This document shows, piece after piece, positions 22,352-34,330 of a stretch of DNA of 64,000 nt (positions are counted from its first letter, which is position 1; each line of letters starts with the position of its first letter). The position numbers and the translations under genes are program-made. The stretch is taken from NCBI RefSeq assembly GCF_036181745.1, contig NZ_CP108080.1:7753501-7817500 (forward strand). The letters are read 5' to 3'. The notes beneath the pieces are model-generated. The model saw nothing but the letters and a program-made list of their open reading frames with translations. It was not told the origin of the DNA and did no database searches. The stretch comes from Streptomyces sp. NBC_00259. GTDB lineage: Bacteria; Actinomycetota; Actinomycetes; Streptomycetales; Streptomycetaceae.

Positions 22352-22699
22352 AAGCGACGCGATAGTCGCGGATCACGGTGAAAGCGGCAACGTGAAGGCC
22401 GGTGCCGGTAGGTGGCGGAGCCACGCCATGAGTTGACCGAACGCCACAGAAGCGGGGTGGACTTCCGGGACCGCACCCGCTCCCTCACGTCGGTGGTTGC
22501 GACCGGAGGCGGCCGGCAGCTGGTCAGCCTGTCAACCGGTGATTGATGTACGAGTTCGTGGGTGCCGCGCGACCATGCTGGTGCTCGCCGCATCCACGCT
22601 CGTCACCACCACCCAACAACTGCGAGCGCGCAAACGGCTGCTGTCGTACTCGCGACGAAGTAGCCCCCTCGAACCGAAGGGACGCCGGATCCCGAGGAA
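22352..22699. other. Intergenic region with no recognised gene
   Basis: About 350 bp between the kinase stop and the katG terminator. Frames are short and interrupted, and I recognise nothing in it. Confidence 0.45.
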
Positions 22700-22735
22700 G
22701 TCCCGGTCGGCCGGCGATGAGCGGCCGACCGGGAC
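22700..22735 (-). terminator. katG terminator hairpin
   Basis: A perfect 14-bp stem GTCCCGGTCGGCCG/CGGCCGACCGGGAC with an 8-base loop lies 8 bp past the katG stop. Confidence 0.88.
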
Positions 22736-22742
22736 ATCAGGC

Positions 22743-24932
22743 TCAGCGCAGGTCGAACCGGTCGAGGTTCATCACCTTGTCCCACGCCGCCACGAAGTCA
22801 CGCGCGAACTTCTCGCCCCCGTCCGCGGCCGCGTAGACCTCCGAGATGCCCCGGAGCTGGGAGTGCGAACCGAAGACGAGGTCGGCGGCGGTGGCGGTCC
22901 ACTTGACGTCGCCCGTGGCACTGTCCCGACCCTCGAACACGTTCTCGTCCGAAGTCGACGCCTTCCATTCCGTGCCCATGTCGAGCAGGTTGACGAAGAA
23001 GTCGGTGGTCAGCTTTTCCGGCCGGTGAGTGAACACGCCGTGGGGGGAGTGTCCGAAGCCGGTGTTCAGGGCCCGCATGCCGCCGACAAGAGCCGTCATC
23101 TCGGGAGCGGTCAGGTTCAACATGTTGGCGCGGTCGAGGAGGAGGGTCTCCGGCGACAGCTTCTCTCCCGGCCGGACGTAGTTGCGGAACGCGTCCGCCT
23201 TGGGTTCGAGCAGTGCGAACGACTCGACGTCCGTCTCCTCCTGCGAGGCGTCGGTGCGCCCCGGTGCGAACGGGACGGTGATGTCGTGCCCGGCGTCCTT
23301 CGCGGCTCGCTCGACGGCCGCGCACCCGCCCAGAACGATCAGGTCGGCGAGGGAAACCTTCGTTCCGCCGGCCTGTGAGCGGTTGAAGTCCTGCTGGATC
23401 TGCTCGAGGGTCCGCAGCACCGCAGCCACCTCGGACGGCTCGTTGACCTCCCAGTCCCGCTGGGGCGCGAGCCGGATCCGTGCCCCGTTGGCCCCGCCGC
23501 GTTTGTCGGTGCCGCGGAAGCTCGCTGCCGACGCCCAAGCGGTCGTGACCAGCTGGGACACGGACAGTCCCGAGGCGATGATCATGTCCTTGAGAGCGGC
23601 GACGTCCTCGTCGGTGACGAGGTCGTGATCGACCTCGGGGACGGGGTCCTGCCACAGCTGCGGTTCGGGAACCCACGGGCCGAGGTAGCGCGAGAGCGGT
23701 CCCATGTCGCGGTGCAGCAGCTTGTACCACGCCTTGGCGAATGCCACCGCGAGCTTGTCCGGGTTCTCGTGGAAGCTCTTCGCGATCGGCGCGTAGATCG
23801 GGTCCACCTTCAGCGACAGGTCCGTCGTCAGCATCATGGGAGCGTGCGTCTTCGACGGATCGTGGGCGTCAGGCACACTGCCCTTGGCCGAGGGATCCGT
23901 GGGAGTCCACTGCTTCGCACCGGCGGGGCTCGTCGTCAGCTCCCAGTCGTACCTGAACAGATGGTCCAGGAATCCGTTGTCCCACGTCGTGGGCTTGGAG
24001 GTCCATGCGCCCTCGAGCCCACTGGTGAGCGCGTCCGCGCCCTTGCCGGTGCCGTAGGTGTTCCGCCAACCGATGCCCTGCTGCTCGATGGGGCTGGCCT
24101 CGGGTTCCGGGCCGATGTACTCGGGAGCGACCGCACCGTGACACTTGCCGAACGTGTGGCCGCCGACGATGAGCGCAACCGTCTCCTCGTCATTCATCGC
24201 CATACGCCCGAACGTCTCGCGAATGTCCCTGGCGGCAGCCACCGGATCCGGGTTGCCGTTGGGCCCCTCCGGATTGACGTAGATCAGTCCCATCTGCACG
24301 GCGCCGAAAGGACCGGTGAGTTCCCTGTCGCCGCTGTAGCGCTCATCTCCGAGCCATGTGTCCTCCGGGCCCCAGAAGATTTCCTCGGGTTCCCAGATGT
24401 CCTCCCGTCCGAAGCCGAAGCCGAACGTCTTGAACCCCATCGATTCCATGGCGCAGTTGCCGGCGAAGATGATGAGGTCGGCCCAGGAGATCTTACGGCC
24501 GTACTTCTGTTTGACCGGCCAGAGCAAACGGCGGGCCTTGTCGAGGCTCGCGTTGTCGGGCCAGCTGTTGAGGGGGGCGAGGCGCTGAGCGCCGGAGCCG
24601 CCACCGCCCCGGCCATCGGCGATCCGGTACGTCCCAGCGGCATGCCAGCTCATCCGGATGAAGAGCGGCCCGTAGTGGCCGTAGTCGGCGGGCCACCAGT
24701 CCTGCGACGTCGTCATCACATCGAAGACGTCCTGCTTGAGCGCGTCGAGGTCGAGGGTCGCGAACTCTTCTGCGTAGTCGAAATCCTCGTCCAGTGGATT
24801 GGCCCGAGGTGAGTGCTGGTGGAGCACCTGAAGATCCAGCTGGTTCGGCCACCAGTCCCGGTTCGTCCTGGGACGAGTGTCGGTGGGGGCCGGAGAGGGG
24901 ATCGCTGGGTTCTCGCTTTCGCTGCCGGACAC
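22743..24932 (-). CDS. katG: Catalase-peroxidase KatG
   Basis: A 729-residue heme catalase-peroxidase, the usual length for KatG. It removes hydrogen peroxide in the cytoplasm. The N-terminal active domain has RMSWHAAGTYR with the distal Arg, Trp and His, then the proximal-His motif GGHTFGKCHGA. It contains IYVNPEGPNG, the region of the Tyr of the Met-Tyr-Trp adduct, and a duplicated C-terminal peroxidase-like domain ending LDRFDLR. It starts with ATG at 24932 and ends just before a strong terminator. The divergent Fur-family gene at 25382 is the expected peroxide-responsive repressor. A fragment of a second katG C-terminus lies at 425-490. Confidence 0.96.
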   Translation of the reverse strand: MSGSESENPAIPSPAPTDTRPRTNRDWWPNQLDLQVLHQHSPRANPLDEDFDYAEEFATLDLDALKQDVFDVMTTSQDWWPADYGHYGPLFIRMSWHAAGTYRIADGRGGGGSGAQRLAPLNSWPDNASLDKARRLLWPVKQKYGRKISWADLIIFAGNCAMESMGFKTFGFGFGREDIWEPEEIFWGPEDTWLGDERYSGDRELTGPFGAVQMGLIYVNPEGPNGNPDPVAAARDIRETFGRMAMNDEETVALIVGGHTFGKCHGAVAPEYIGPEPEASPIEQQGIGWRNTYGTGKGADALTSGLEGAWTSKPTTWDNGFLDHLFRYDWELTTSPAGAKQWTPTDPSAKGSVPDAHDPSKTHAPMMLTTDLSLKVDPIYAPIAKSFHENPDKLAVAFAKAWYKLLHRDMGPLSRYLGPWVPEPQLWQDPVPEVDHDLVTDEDVAALKDMIIASGLSVSQLVTTAWASAASFRGTDKRGGANGARIRLAPQRDWEVNEPSEVAAVLRTLEQIQQDFNRSQAGGTKVSLADLIVLGGCAAVERAAKDAGHDITVPFAPGRTDASQEETDVESFALLEPKADAFRNYVRPGEKLSPETLLLDRANMLNLTAPEMTALVGGMRALNTGFGHSPHGVFTHRPEKLTTDFFVNLLDMGTEWKASTSDENVFEGRDSATGDVKWTATAADLVFGSHSQLRGISEVYAAADGGEKFARDFVAAWDKVMNLDRFDLR

Positions 24933-25381
24933 GTCCGTCCTTCCTCGTGTGTGACGCCGATGAATGTGCGGATTCGGCGTCCGTATGGTCGCGCACCGTG
25001 GAGCGCACGGCTACGAGAACACGCAGAGCGCCCCTGGCAACAAGAACTCGAAAGCCCGAATTCGTTCGAGGCCGGGCCCAGGCTCTACGGCGGTGGAATT
25101 CCCGGCCCTCGGCACATGTCAGAGGCGGAATTTCTTCTTATCATCCTGCTCGCTCCGACGGGCGAGACGACGGGAAGGAAAAGGTTGTAGGACGGCCTGG
25201 CGCCTGATGGAGCGGTGCCCTCGTGCCCTCGGGCAACGTGTGTGAAGCTGGCTCTGCCGGCACCACCGCCCTTATGGTCGGAGGCCATGTCCGGAAGGCC
25301 ACCTCATCCGCTCTCCGACAGGAGCCGGGCATCGACCGGTGACCTTCCGTCGTCCCACCGAGCCTGAACAGGTGAACCGAT
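24933..25381. promoter_or_regulatory. Divergent katG / Fur-family regulator region
   Basis: 450 bp between the two starts. An interrupted inverted repeat CTCGAA-N12-TTCGAG at 25047-25070, within an AT-richer patch, is a candidate Fur-family operator. The match to known boxes is weak. No gene is seen here. Confidence 0.4.
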
Positions 25382-25810
25382 ATGAGTGACCTGCTGCAGC
25401 GACTGCGAGGACGTGGCTGGCGGATGACGTCCCAGCGGCGTGTCGTCGCGGAGGTCCTCGACGGCGACCACGTGCATCTCACGGCCGACGAGGTGCACGT
25501 CCGCGCGGCACAGCGGCTGCCGGAGATCTCCCGGGCGACCGTCTACAACACCCTGGGCGAACTGGTCTCCCTCGGTGAGGTCATGGAGGTCTCCACCGAC
25601 GGCCGCGCCAAGCGCTACGACCCCAACGCCCACCGCCCGCACCAGCATTTGGTGTGCTCCGCCTGCGGCACCATCCGCGACGTCCACCCGACCGGCGACC
25701 CGCTGACCGGCCTGCCGGAGGAGGAGCGGTTCGGCTTCACGGTGTCCGAGGTCCAGGTCGTCTACCGCGGACTGTGCCCGGCCTGCGCCGCCGGTCTGCC
25801 GCAGGTGTGA
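25382..25810 (+). CDS. Fur/PerR-family transcriptional regulator (CatR/FurA-like)
   Basis: A 142-residue metalloregulator. The N-terminal winged helix (about 1-85) has RMTSQRRVVAEVL and ISRATVYNTL; the C-terminal dimerisation domain has the metal-binding HRPHQHLVC motif, a CxxC pair SACG, and a final CPAC. Two CxxC pairs indicate the structural Zn site of the PerR/CatR/FurA group. In Streptomyces such proteins repress catalase genes under reducing conditions and release DNA on peroxide-driven oxidation. Its head-to-head position with katG supports that role. The ATG at 25382 follows a modest AACAGGTG sequence. Confidence 0.92.
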   Translation: MSDLLQRLRGRGWRMTSQRRVVAEVLDGDHVHLTADEVHVRAAQRLPEISRATVYNTLGELVSLGEVMEVSTDGRAKRYDPNAHRPHQHLVCSACGTIRDVHPTGDPLTGLPEEERFGFTVSEVQVVYRGLCPACAAGLPQV

Positions 25811-25969
25811 CCTCGCCCCGTGGGGCGTGGCCGGGCATCGACGCGACCCGGATGATGCCCGCGTGGTGAAGCGCGGCCGGTTCCGGGCCGCATGGCCGGC
25901 CAGAGCGGCGCTCCGGCCGTGTGGCGACGCGAAGCCGCGGCCGGTCCTGTGCAGCGCCCCCGTCCGGGC

Positions 25970-27550
25970 TCAGAGTCCGGCTACCTTCGCGCTCGCCGTC
26001 AGCTCGTAGACCAGGGTGACCGTGCGGTGGCCGCCGGGAGGGAGGGCGACGTCCCAGGCGGCGATGCCTTCGGCGTCGATCGCGTCGGGCGCTGGGGAGC
26101 AGGCTTCCTTGCGCAGGCGTACCTGCACCGCCGAGACCTCGGAGACCGGGATCCGCTCCCGAAGGACGACCACCCGTTCGCCGTGCTCCCCGGGAGCGGA
26201 GAACCGGGACAGGTGCAGCCGGACCGTCCGGGTGACCACGGTCCGCTGGGTGATTCCGGAACCGTCGCGGGTCTCCTCGGCCTCCCTGACCACCCGGTGG
26301 TCGTCCGCGCTACCGAACGCCAGCTCGGCGGGGGCGCCGGGTGCGGTGAAGTCCAGGGTCCCGCGGCCGGTGAAACCGCTGCCGCGGACCAGGTCCACGG
26401 GCCCGGCGAGCAGTGCGTGGCCGGACCTGTTGTCGAACCGCACCACCTGGGTGACCAAGGGGGACAGCTCGGGTGAGCAGGCGTATTCACTGCTCGCGGC
26501 CGTGGTGAAGGCGGACACGGGCACCCGGTGCGCGCGGCCGTCGCCGGCCACGGAGACCGGCGTCGGGGACTTCAGCACCCGCACCTCGCCGCCGTCGTCC
26601 ACGCCGGGCAGGCCGAGCACCGGGGAGGGGCCGAGATCTCCGATGTCCTCCTCGCGCAGCTCGACGTCGACCGTGCGGCGCTCCGCAGCGGAGCGGTCCT
26701 TGAGCGTCAGCCGGTCCTCGCCCAACCGCGGGGGATCGGTGGCCAGTGCCGACCGTGCCGTCGACAGTGTCAGACGTACGTCCGACCAGTCCTCGCCGGT
26801 GCGCTGCCAGACCATCGCGTCCGTCTCCAGCGTCAGGGAGTCCCCGTCCCATACGGCCCGGTAGGCGGGCCGCCACAGTGCGCACGCGGTGAGGTGGCTC
26901 AGCCGCAGCCGGGCGGGCCCGGCCGCGGAGGCATCCACCGTCAGCTCGACGTGGCCGACCAGCTCGGCGGGCTCCTCCTCGGCAAGGGCCAGCGCCCGCT
27001 GGGTCTCCGCGAGCTCGCCCGCGACAGCGGCCAGCCGGGTGTCCACGGTGCGGAGTTCCTCGCCGTAGGTGTCACGCTCGGTGTCGACCCGGTCCAGTTC
27101 ACGGGCCCAGCGCTCCGGCTCGGCCTCGCCGGACCCGGCGCCCTCACCGATCTCCCGCAGCAGATCGGCGGCGAGCCGGCCGAGCAGGTCGAGGCGGGCC
27201 CGGAGACGGTCGCGCCGCTGTCCGAGAGCAAGCCGCTCCTCTTCGAGGACATGCTCGCGATGGCGCAGCGCCGAGTCCTCCTCACCGGGCGGGAGCGGAC
27301 CTCGCGGCGTCCAACTGCGGACGATCCGCATGTCCAGCACGGTCGCCGGACGACCGGACTGATCGGACTGATCGGCCGTCAGCTCGGCGTGCAGCGTGCG
27401 GTCGACGGCCAGTGCACTGACCGGACCGAGGCGCAGCCGCTGGACCCCGGCCTTCAGTTCGAGCACGGTGGCGCGCTCGACATGGGCCCGGTCCTCCAGG
27501 CAGGTGACGGCGGTGACGGGAAGGGGGATCGGCCCCGGGTCGGTGGACAT
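25970..27550 (-). CDS. DUF4139 domain protein (mucoidy inhibitor MuiA family), short paralogue
   Basis: A 526-residue protein with an N-terminal DUF4140-like segment (about 10-95), a coiled coil (about 95-200; ERLALGQRRDRLRARLDLL and similar) and a DUF4139 beta-rich region (about 205-520; RTGEDWSDVRLTLST is diagnostic). The function of the family is unknown; the name comes from a gene linked to the mucoid phenotype. It has no signal peptide and is probably cytoplasmic or membrane-associated. The ATG at 27550 has GGAGGAG about 13 bases upstream. Only 8 bp separate it from the longer paralogue at 27559, so the two form an operon and probably act as partners. Confidence 0.85.
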   Translation of the reverse strand: MSTDPGPIPLPVTAVTCLEDRAHVERATVLELKAGVQRLRLGPVSALAVDRTLHAELTADQSDQSGRPATVLDMRIVRSWTPRGPLPPGEEDSALRHREHVLEEERLALGQRRDRLRARLDLLGRLAADLLREIGEGAGSGEAEPERWARELDRVDTERDTYGEELRTVDTRLAAVAGELAETQRALALAEEEPAELVGHVELTVDASAAGPARLRLSHLTACALWRPAYRAVWDGDSLTLETDAMVWQRTGEDWSDVRLTLSTARSALATDPPRLGEDRLTLKDRSAAERRTVDVELREEDIGDLGPSPVLGLPGVDDGGEVRVLKSPTPVSVAGDGRAHRVPVSAFTTAASSEYACSPELSPLVTQVVRFDNRSGHALLAGPVDLVRGSGFTGRGTLDFTAPGAPAELAFGSADDHRVVREAEETRDGSGITQRTVVTRTVRLHLSRFSAPGEHGERVVVLRERIPVSEVSAVQVRLRKEACSPAPDAIDAEGIAAWDVALPPGGHRTVTLVYELTASAKVAGL

Positions 27551-27558
27551 GGCGTACG

Positions 27559-29676
<2,118 letters not shown>

Positions 29677-29983
29677 CCGCCCGCCCCCGCCGCGTCCCAT
29701 GCCGAGCGAAGCCTACGCGAGCGGTCCGCGCGTCCGCTGGGCAGTGACGGCGCCGAAAGCTGGGCGGGTGCCCGGAGGCTACGAAGACGGCCGCAAGGCG
29801 GTTGCCGGTGGGCGACGAGTGAGCGTGCCTGGCCAGGCGGTGAGGGCGGCAGGTTGGCGTCCAGGCCACGATGTCCGGTCGCCCCGCCTGCAATTGGCGA
29901 GGGGAAGAGCCTGTCCCACGAGGGTGTTGAGGCCCCCGGCGACCTGTCCAGGGTCGCCGGGGCCCGGAGGGAAGGGGGCCGCG

Positions 29984-30700
29984 TCAGTCGACGTCGGCGC
30001 GCGAGGTCCCCAGCTTGGGGTCGTCGACCCAGCTCTGCGAGCCGACGCCCGCGATGGTCGAGCCGTAGCTGCCCCAACGGGGCTTGTTGCCGGAGTCGTC
30101 CCAGGTGCGGATGCCCGAGCGGGAGGCGAACAGCGAGCCGTCAAGGTAGATCTCGACCGAGCCGCCGGTGGCCGAGTTGGTGGCGATCTTCATCTGGATG
30201 GAGTGCCAGGAGCCCACCGACCAGCTGCGGCTGCCGATCGCGTTCCACGTCTCGCCGGGCGAGACGTACCAGGCCTTCAGCTGGTCGTCCTCGACCTTCA
30301 TGATCACCGGGTAGTTCTGCTGGTTCTGGTCGTTGGTGCCGTTGGACTTCCACTGGAAGACGGTCTGGGCGTTGCCCGTCTTCGTCGCGAGCGACCAGCC
30401 GAACCACAGGGTCTTGTTGTTCTGCAACTGTCCTTCGGCTCCGGCCAGGCTGTGGCCCTCGCAGCGGTCGATGCCCGCTACCTTGTTGAACTCGAAGAAG
30501 TTGCCATGGCTGTCGTTCCAGGTGTGCACGCGGGCGACGCCGCCGTCGCAGAGGACCGAGGCGAAGACACCGAGTCCCTTGTCCGCGTTGCCGTCCCACA
30601 GGACGGAGGCGCTCGCCGGGCTCGCCGTGACGAGGGTCATGGCGGCGGCGACAGCGGCCGGGGGGAGCAGAAGCCTGGATCGGAGATTGCGTCGTTGCAT
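29984..30700 (-). CDS. Secreted PF14099-type polysaccharide lyase, paralogue B
   Basis: A 238-residue secreted protein. The ATG at 30700 has AAGGAG 7 bases upstream. The signal peptide MQRRNLRSRLLL...ASPASA (about 1-32) matches those of paralogues A and C in pattern (AAVAAAMTLV is nearly identical in all). The mature domain shares SVLWDGN, VFQWKSNGT, NYPVIMK, WYVSPGETW and NKPRWGSY. It differs more in the first third, where Cys spacing and the HTWNDSHGNFFEF stretch replace the YVYTTDW region. It is isolated: 280 bp without a gene lie downstream and 350 bp upstream (to 31058), where I see no clear promoter. The role is probably cleavage of an acidic polysaccharide outside the cell. Confidence 0.82.
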   Translation of the reverse strand: MQRRNLRSRLLLPPAAVAAAMTLVTASPASASVLWDGNADKGLGVFASVLCDGGVARVHTWNDSHGNFFEFNKVAGIDRCEGHSLAGAEGQLQNNKTLWFGWSLATKTGNAQTVFQWKSNGTNDQNQQNYPVIMKVEDDQLKAWYVSPGETWNAIGSRSWSVGSWHSIQMKIATNSATGGSVEIYLDGSLFASRSGIRTWDDSGNKPRWGSYGSTIAGVGSQSWVDDPKLGTSRADVD

Positions 30701-31058
30701 CGTCTTCTCCTTGTGGGGAGGGGGAAGGTGGGTTGGCCGGTCGGGCTGAACCCCGTGCCCAGGGTCAGGCCGCGTCACCGGGCAGTCAGGACCGCGAACT
30801 CCTGACTGTCGGACGCGATGCCGGCGGCGAAGGCGGGTGGCGGAAGCCGGCCGTGAGGCCGAGCGCGGTGGCGGTGCCACCGGGCGCGTGACGGACGCCA
30901 CGGCGACGTCCAGCAACTCGGCCTGAGGCAGGAGCCATGGGGGGAGCCAACCTTTGCTGCGCACGGCGGGGTTGCCGACTCAGCGCAGCTTGGGTGCCCG
31001 AATTCCCGCCGTCAAGGCGTGACTTCGAAACGGTCAATTATCGGTCGATCGTTGGGCG

Positions 31059-32150
31059 TCAGGTCCCTGTCGGGGCGCCGCACGACTCCCGGACCACGAG
31101 CTCGGGGAGCCACTCGATGGTGGAGCGCTGCACCTCGGGGTCCTCCAGGCGGCGCAGCAGGAGTTTCACCGCTGTCTCGCCGACCGCGTGGTTCGCGGGG
31201 GAGACCGCGGTCAGGGGCGTGTCCGTCAGCCCGGCGAGCTCGTCGTTGTAGCAGACGAGCGCGAAGTCCTCGGGTACCCGTACCGCTTGGGCCAGCAGTC
31301 GCTGGAGCAGGTTGGTCGCGTCGATGTCGGTGTGCACGATCGCGGCCCGCACCTCCTCGGACCGGATGAGCTCCAGCAGGGAGTCGGCGCGGCGCTCGAA
31401 TTCGTCGAAATGCCCGGGCCGGGCCGCGTCCGCCGGGGAGATGTCGTCGTCGGGGAGGCCGAGCGCGCCGAGCGCGGCGTGGTAGCCGCGGCGGATGTGG
31501 GGCCAGGTGTGCGTGTTCCGGGACAGCAGCGCGATGCGCCGGTGGCCGAGGCCGGCCAGGTGGTGCACCGCGAGTGCGGTGCCTCCGGCGTGGTCCGACG
31601 CCACCCGGTCGAGGTCCGCCCCCGGCAGACCCAGCGGTATCCGACGCTCCAGCAGGACGGTGGGGACCCTGACCTCCGCGATCCGTGCGGCGTCCCTCTC
31701 GCTGGGGCCCTCGATGCCCCAGCAGGGAGTCAGCAGCAGGCCGTCGGCACCGGCTCCGACCATGTTCGTGATCTGCGTCGCGTCCCGGTCCGATTGGTAC
31801 TCGGTGATGCCGACCAGGAGACGTGCGCCCGCCGCGGTGGCGGCGTCCCGGGCGCCGCGGATGACCGACCGGTAGAAGTAGTTGGCCGTCGGCACCACCA
31901 TGCCCAGCACCGGGCCGCCGCGGGGCGGGGTCGGCACCTGGCGGGCCAGGCGCGCGTCGCGTGCGTTGAGCGGGGCGGTCGGCCAGGTCACCGAGCCGTG
32001 AAGCCTGCGGACACGGCCCACTTCGGCGAGCGCTGTCACATCCCGGCGCGCGGTCTCCACCGAGATGCCGAGTGCGGAGGCGAGTTCGGTCACCCGCAGG
32101 CTCTCTCGCTCCCGCACCAGCCGCAGGATCCGCCTGTGCCGGTCCTCCAC
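31059..32150 (-). CDS. DeoR-type HTH fused to LacI-type sugar-binding domain, transcriptional regulator
   Basis: A 363-residue regulator. Residues about 5-55 form a DeoR-like winged helix (RHRRILRLVRERESLRVTELASALGISVETARRDV). Residues about 80-360 are a periplasmic-binding-protein-like effector domain (LGMVVPTANYFYRSVIRGA, HHLAGLGHRRIALLS, DFALVCYNDELAGL), as in LacI regulators. This hybrid architecture occurs in actinobacterial sugar regulators. The GTG at 32150 has GGGAG 5 bases upstream; longer frames are not supported. The closest candidate targets are the PF14099-type lyase at 29984 and itself. Confidence 0.87.
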   Translation of the reverse strand: MEDRHRRILRLVRERESLRVTELASALGISVETARRDVTALAEVGRVRRLHGSVTWPTAPLNARDARLARQVPTPPRGGPVLGMVVPTANYFYRSVIRGARDAATAAGARLLVGITEYQSDRDATQITNMVGAGADGLLLTPCWGIEGPSERDAARIAEVRVPTVLLERRIPLGLPGADLDRVASDHAGGTALAVHHLAGLGHRRIALLSRNTHTWPHIRRGYHAALGALGLPDDDISPADAARPGHFDEFERRADSLLELIRSEEVRAAIVHTDIDATNLLQRLLAQAVRVPEDFALVCYNDELAGLTDTPLTAVSPANHAVGETAVKLLLRRLEDPEVQRSTIEWLPELVVRESCGAPTGT

Positions 32151-32250
32151 GCTCTCCCGCGTGTCCCGCCCCCTCCCTTGCGACCACGGCCGGATCCGGG
32201 TCGAAGGGAGCGTAGCCCGAGGCCGGGCCGTCCGATCGAATAATGACCGA

Positions 32251-32265
32251 ATGCCCGAACGGCAT
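32251..32265. promoter_or_regulatory. Possible operator ATGCC-N5-GGCAT
   Basis: A perfect 5-bp inverted repeat lies 100 bp upstream of the DeoR/LacI-type gene, in the divergent spacer. It is a candidate autoregulatory site only. Confidence 0.3.
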
Positions 32266-32284
32266 TGATCGACGGCGAGATGCC

Positions 32285-32775
32285 GTGAGCAGGCGCGGGC
32301 AAGCGCACCAGCCTGGTCGCCGTGGCAGCCGGGCTCCTGACCGTCACGGGCCTCACCGCCCCGACCGCATGCCACGGGCCCCACACCGCTGGTGGCGACA
32401 CTCGAGTCCGCGGACACGCTGCGAGCGCTCGAAGCGAGGCTGGGCGCCGACGACACGGCGGGCCTCTACCGCGACGCGGCGACGGACCGGATGGTCGTCA
32501 CGGTCACCGATGAGGCCGCCGCCGAAACGGTACGGGAAACCGGAGCGGTGGCCAGGCTCGTTGAACGCAGCGGCGCCGAACTCACCGCGGCCAAGACCAC
32601 TCTGGACAGGACCGTGCACATTGCGGGCACCACGTGGGGCATCGACCCGGTCGCCGACCAGGTCCTCATCACCGCCGACAGCACCGTCAAGGGTGCCAGG
32701 CTCGACGCGCTGAAGGTGGCCGCGGCCGAGCTCGGCGAAGCGGCGCGCATCGAGTACGAGACCGGCCGGCGCGGA
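32285..32775 (+). pseudogene. Degraded S1 family (streptogrisin/alpha-lytic type) protease: signal and pro-region only
   Basis: The fragments match the start of a secreted chymotrypsin-like protease. A signal peptide core (SLVAVAAGLLTVTGLTAPTA) is read in one frame from about 32298. An alpha-lytic-protease pro-domain is read in another from 32392 (LESADTLRALEARLGADDTA, VVTVTDEAAAETV, VDPVADQV-like region, EYETG). At least one frameshift joins the two. After about 32770 the catalytic domain that should begin with an IAGG-type sequence is absent, so His, Asp and Ser are all missing. This is a clear pseudogene. Confidence 0.82.
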
Positions 32776-32885
32776 GGACGCGCCGCGGCCCGGCGCTGCC
32801 CAGCCCAGCTGAAATGCGGTCCAGTTGCCGTGCGGTCCAGTGCCGCAGCCTTCGGGAACCCGCTGCGTACCCCTGCCCACCACTC

Positions 32886-33130
32886 TCAGTCCCCGCGCGG
32901 CACCCGGAAGTCCACCGAGGTGAGGAGGGCGTAGTCGAAGTGGTTCGGGTCTCCCTCCCCGTCCGTCGGGTAGTCGAGCCGCTCTCGTTCGACAGGATCA
33001 CCTCGAGGTCGGGAAGGGTGTCCCCGCCGTCGTCGTTCTGCTCGACCGTGTGGCCCCGTTCCTCAAGACGCTCCAGCAGTGTCTCGCCGGGAGTCCGGAA
33101 GACGTCGAGCCGGTCGAGGACGACCGTTAC
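32886..33130 (-). pseudogene. Unidentified gene remnant with one frameshift
   Basis: Minus-strand reading gives VVLDRLDVFRTPGETLLERL and DTLPDLEVILS, then after a one-base shift ERLDYPTDGEGDPNHFDYAL and TSVDFRVPRGD, ending at the TGA at 32886. The codon use is good in both parts, so this was a real gene, but I do not recognise the family and the 5' end is missing. Confidence 0.5.
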
Positions 33131-33208
33131 ATCCGCTCGGGGAGATCCAAGACCGGACGAGGCCCTGTCGACCGGGGCAGGTGGAGTTGTCCAGGGTGAG
33201 CGCAGCTC

Positions 33209-34039
33209 TCAGGGGGCGACGGGTAGTTGGCGCTTGTGGTCGGTGAGGCGGTAGCGGCTGGTGATCGTTCTGAAGACCTGCTCGTCCACCGGCTTGCCTT
33301 CCAGGAAGTCGTCGATGTCGTCGTAAGTGACACCGAGTGCGTCCTCGTCGGCCTTGCCCGGGTCGAGGGTCTCCAGGTCGGCCGTCGGGGTCTTCCACAC
33401 CAGCTCGACGGGCGCGCCCAGCGTGTCCGCGACGGCGCGCACCCGGCGCTTGGTCAGGCCGGTCAGCGGGACCAGGTCGGCGGCGCCGTCGCCGAACTTG
33501 GTGAAGAAGCCAGAGACCGCCTCGGCGGCGTGGTCGGTGCCGACGACCAGGCCGTCATGCGCACCGGCCACCGCGTACTGGGCGATCATCCGCTGCCGGG
33601 CCTTGATGTTGCCGTGTACGAAGTCCTGGTGGTGGGCGTCGCGGAAGCTCACGCCGGCGGCCAGCGAGGCCTGGAGCGCGGCGTCGCTCGCGGGCTTGAT
33701 GTCCACGGTCAGCACGTGGTCGGCCTGGATGAAGGAGAGCGCGAGCTGAGCGTCGTGCTCGTCGGCCTGGGTCCCGTAGGGCAGCCGCATCGCGTAGAAC
33801 CGCGCCTCGTGCCCGGCGGCCCGGGTCCGCTCGACGGCGAGCTGGCACAGCCGGCCGGTGGTGGTGGAGTCGACGCCGCCACTGATGCCGAGGACAAGCG
33901 AGCGCAGACCGGTCGAGGTCAGCCGCTCGGCGAGGAAGGCGACCCGGCGTTCGATCTCCCGCTTGGCCTCGAAGGCCTCGGTGACCTGTAGTTCCTGGGC
34001 GATCTCCTGCTGCAGGGCGATGGACGCCGGCTCGCTCAC
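33209..34039 (-). CDS. nadE: NAD+ synthetase (ammonia-dependent)
   Basis: A 276-residue cytoplasmic enzyme that amidates nicotinate adenine dinucleotide to NAD+ using ATP and ammonia. The ATP-pyrophosphatase P-loop LGISGGVDS is at about 49-57. RLPYGTQADEHDA, FVHGNIKARQRM, VGTDHAAE and FGDGAADL follow in the order expected of NadE, and the C-terminal YRLTDHKRQLP is conserved. The length is standard for the single-domain type. The GTG at 34039 has AAGGAG 6 bases upstream. It appears to be a single housekeeping gene surrounded by remnants. Confidence 0.95.
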   Translation of the reverse strand: MSEPASIALQQEIAQELQVTEAFEAKREIERRVAFLAERLTSTGLRSLVLGISGGVDSTTTGRLCQLAVERTRAAGHEARFYAMRLPYGTQADEHDAQLALSFIQADHVLTVDIKPASDAALQASLAAGVSFRDAHHQDFVHGNIKARQRMIAQYAVAGAHDGLVVGTDHAAEAVSGFFTKFGDGAADLVPLTGLTKRRVRAVADTLGAPVELVWKTPTADLETLDPGKADEDALGVTYDDIDDFLEGKPVDEQVFRTITSRYRLTDHKRQLPVAP

Positions 34040-34109
34040 GTCTGCTCCTTGTTCCAGTTCGCGATGTGCTGTCGCGGCACCCTAGCTTCAAACGCCGCCG
34101 CAGGCGCCT

Positions 34110-34330
34110 TTGGCCGGCTCTTCTCCCGCAGTCCAGCCCTTCGTCGACCGCCTGAGCGAGCTGGTCCAGGCGCAGGCCGACACCACCGGCTTCGTCGTCC
34201 TGCATCGCCATCGCCGGGCGGAGATTCTGGAGCGCCACTTCCTGCCGGGGCTCCCCGCCCCCCGGCCGCCGACGGGGCTACGGATCTCCGACCGAGCCCT
34301 GGCGGCTGTGCAAAGCCATGGCTGCCGGTG
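34110..34330 (+). pseudogene. Short coding-like remnant, family unknown
   Basis: This frame shows strong Streptomyces codon bias and reads VQPFVDRLSELVQAQADTTG, then FVVLHRHRRAEILERHF and GLRISDRALAAVQSHGC before degenerating. It has no start with a ribosome binding site, and the frame continues into non-coding-looking sequence. It is probably a fragment of a lost gene. Confidence 0.4.
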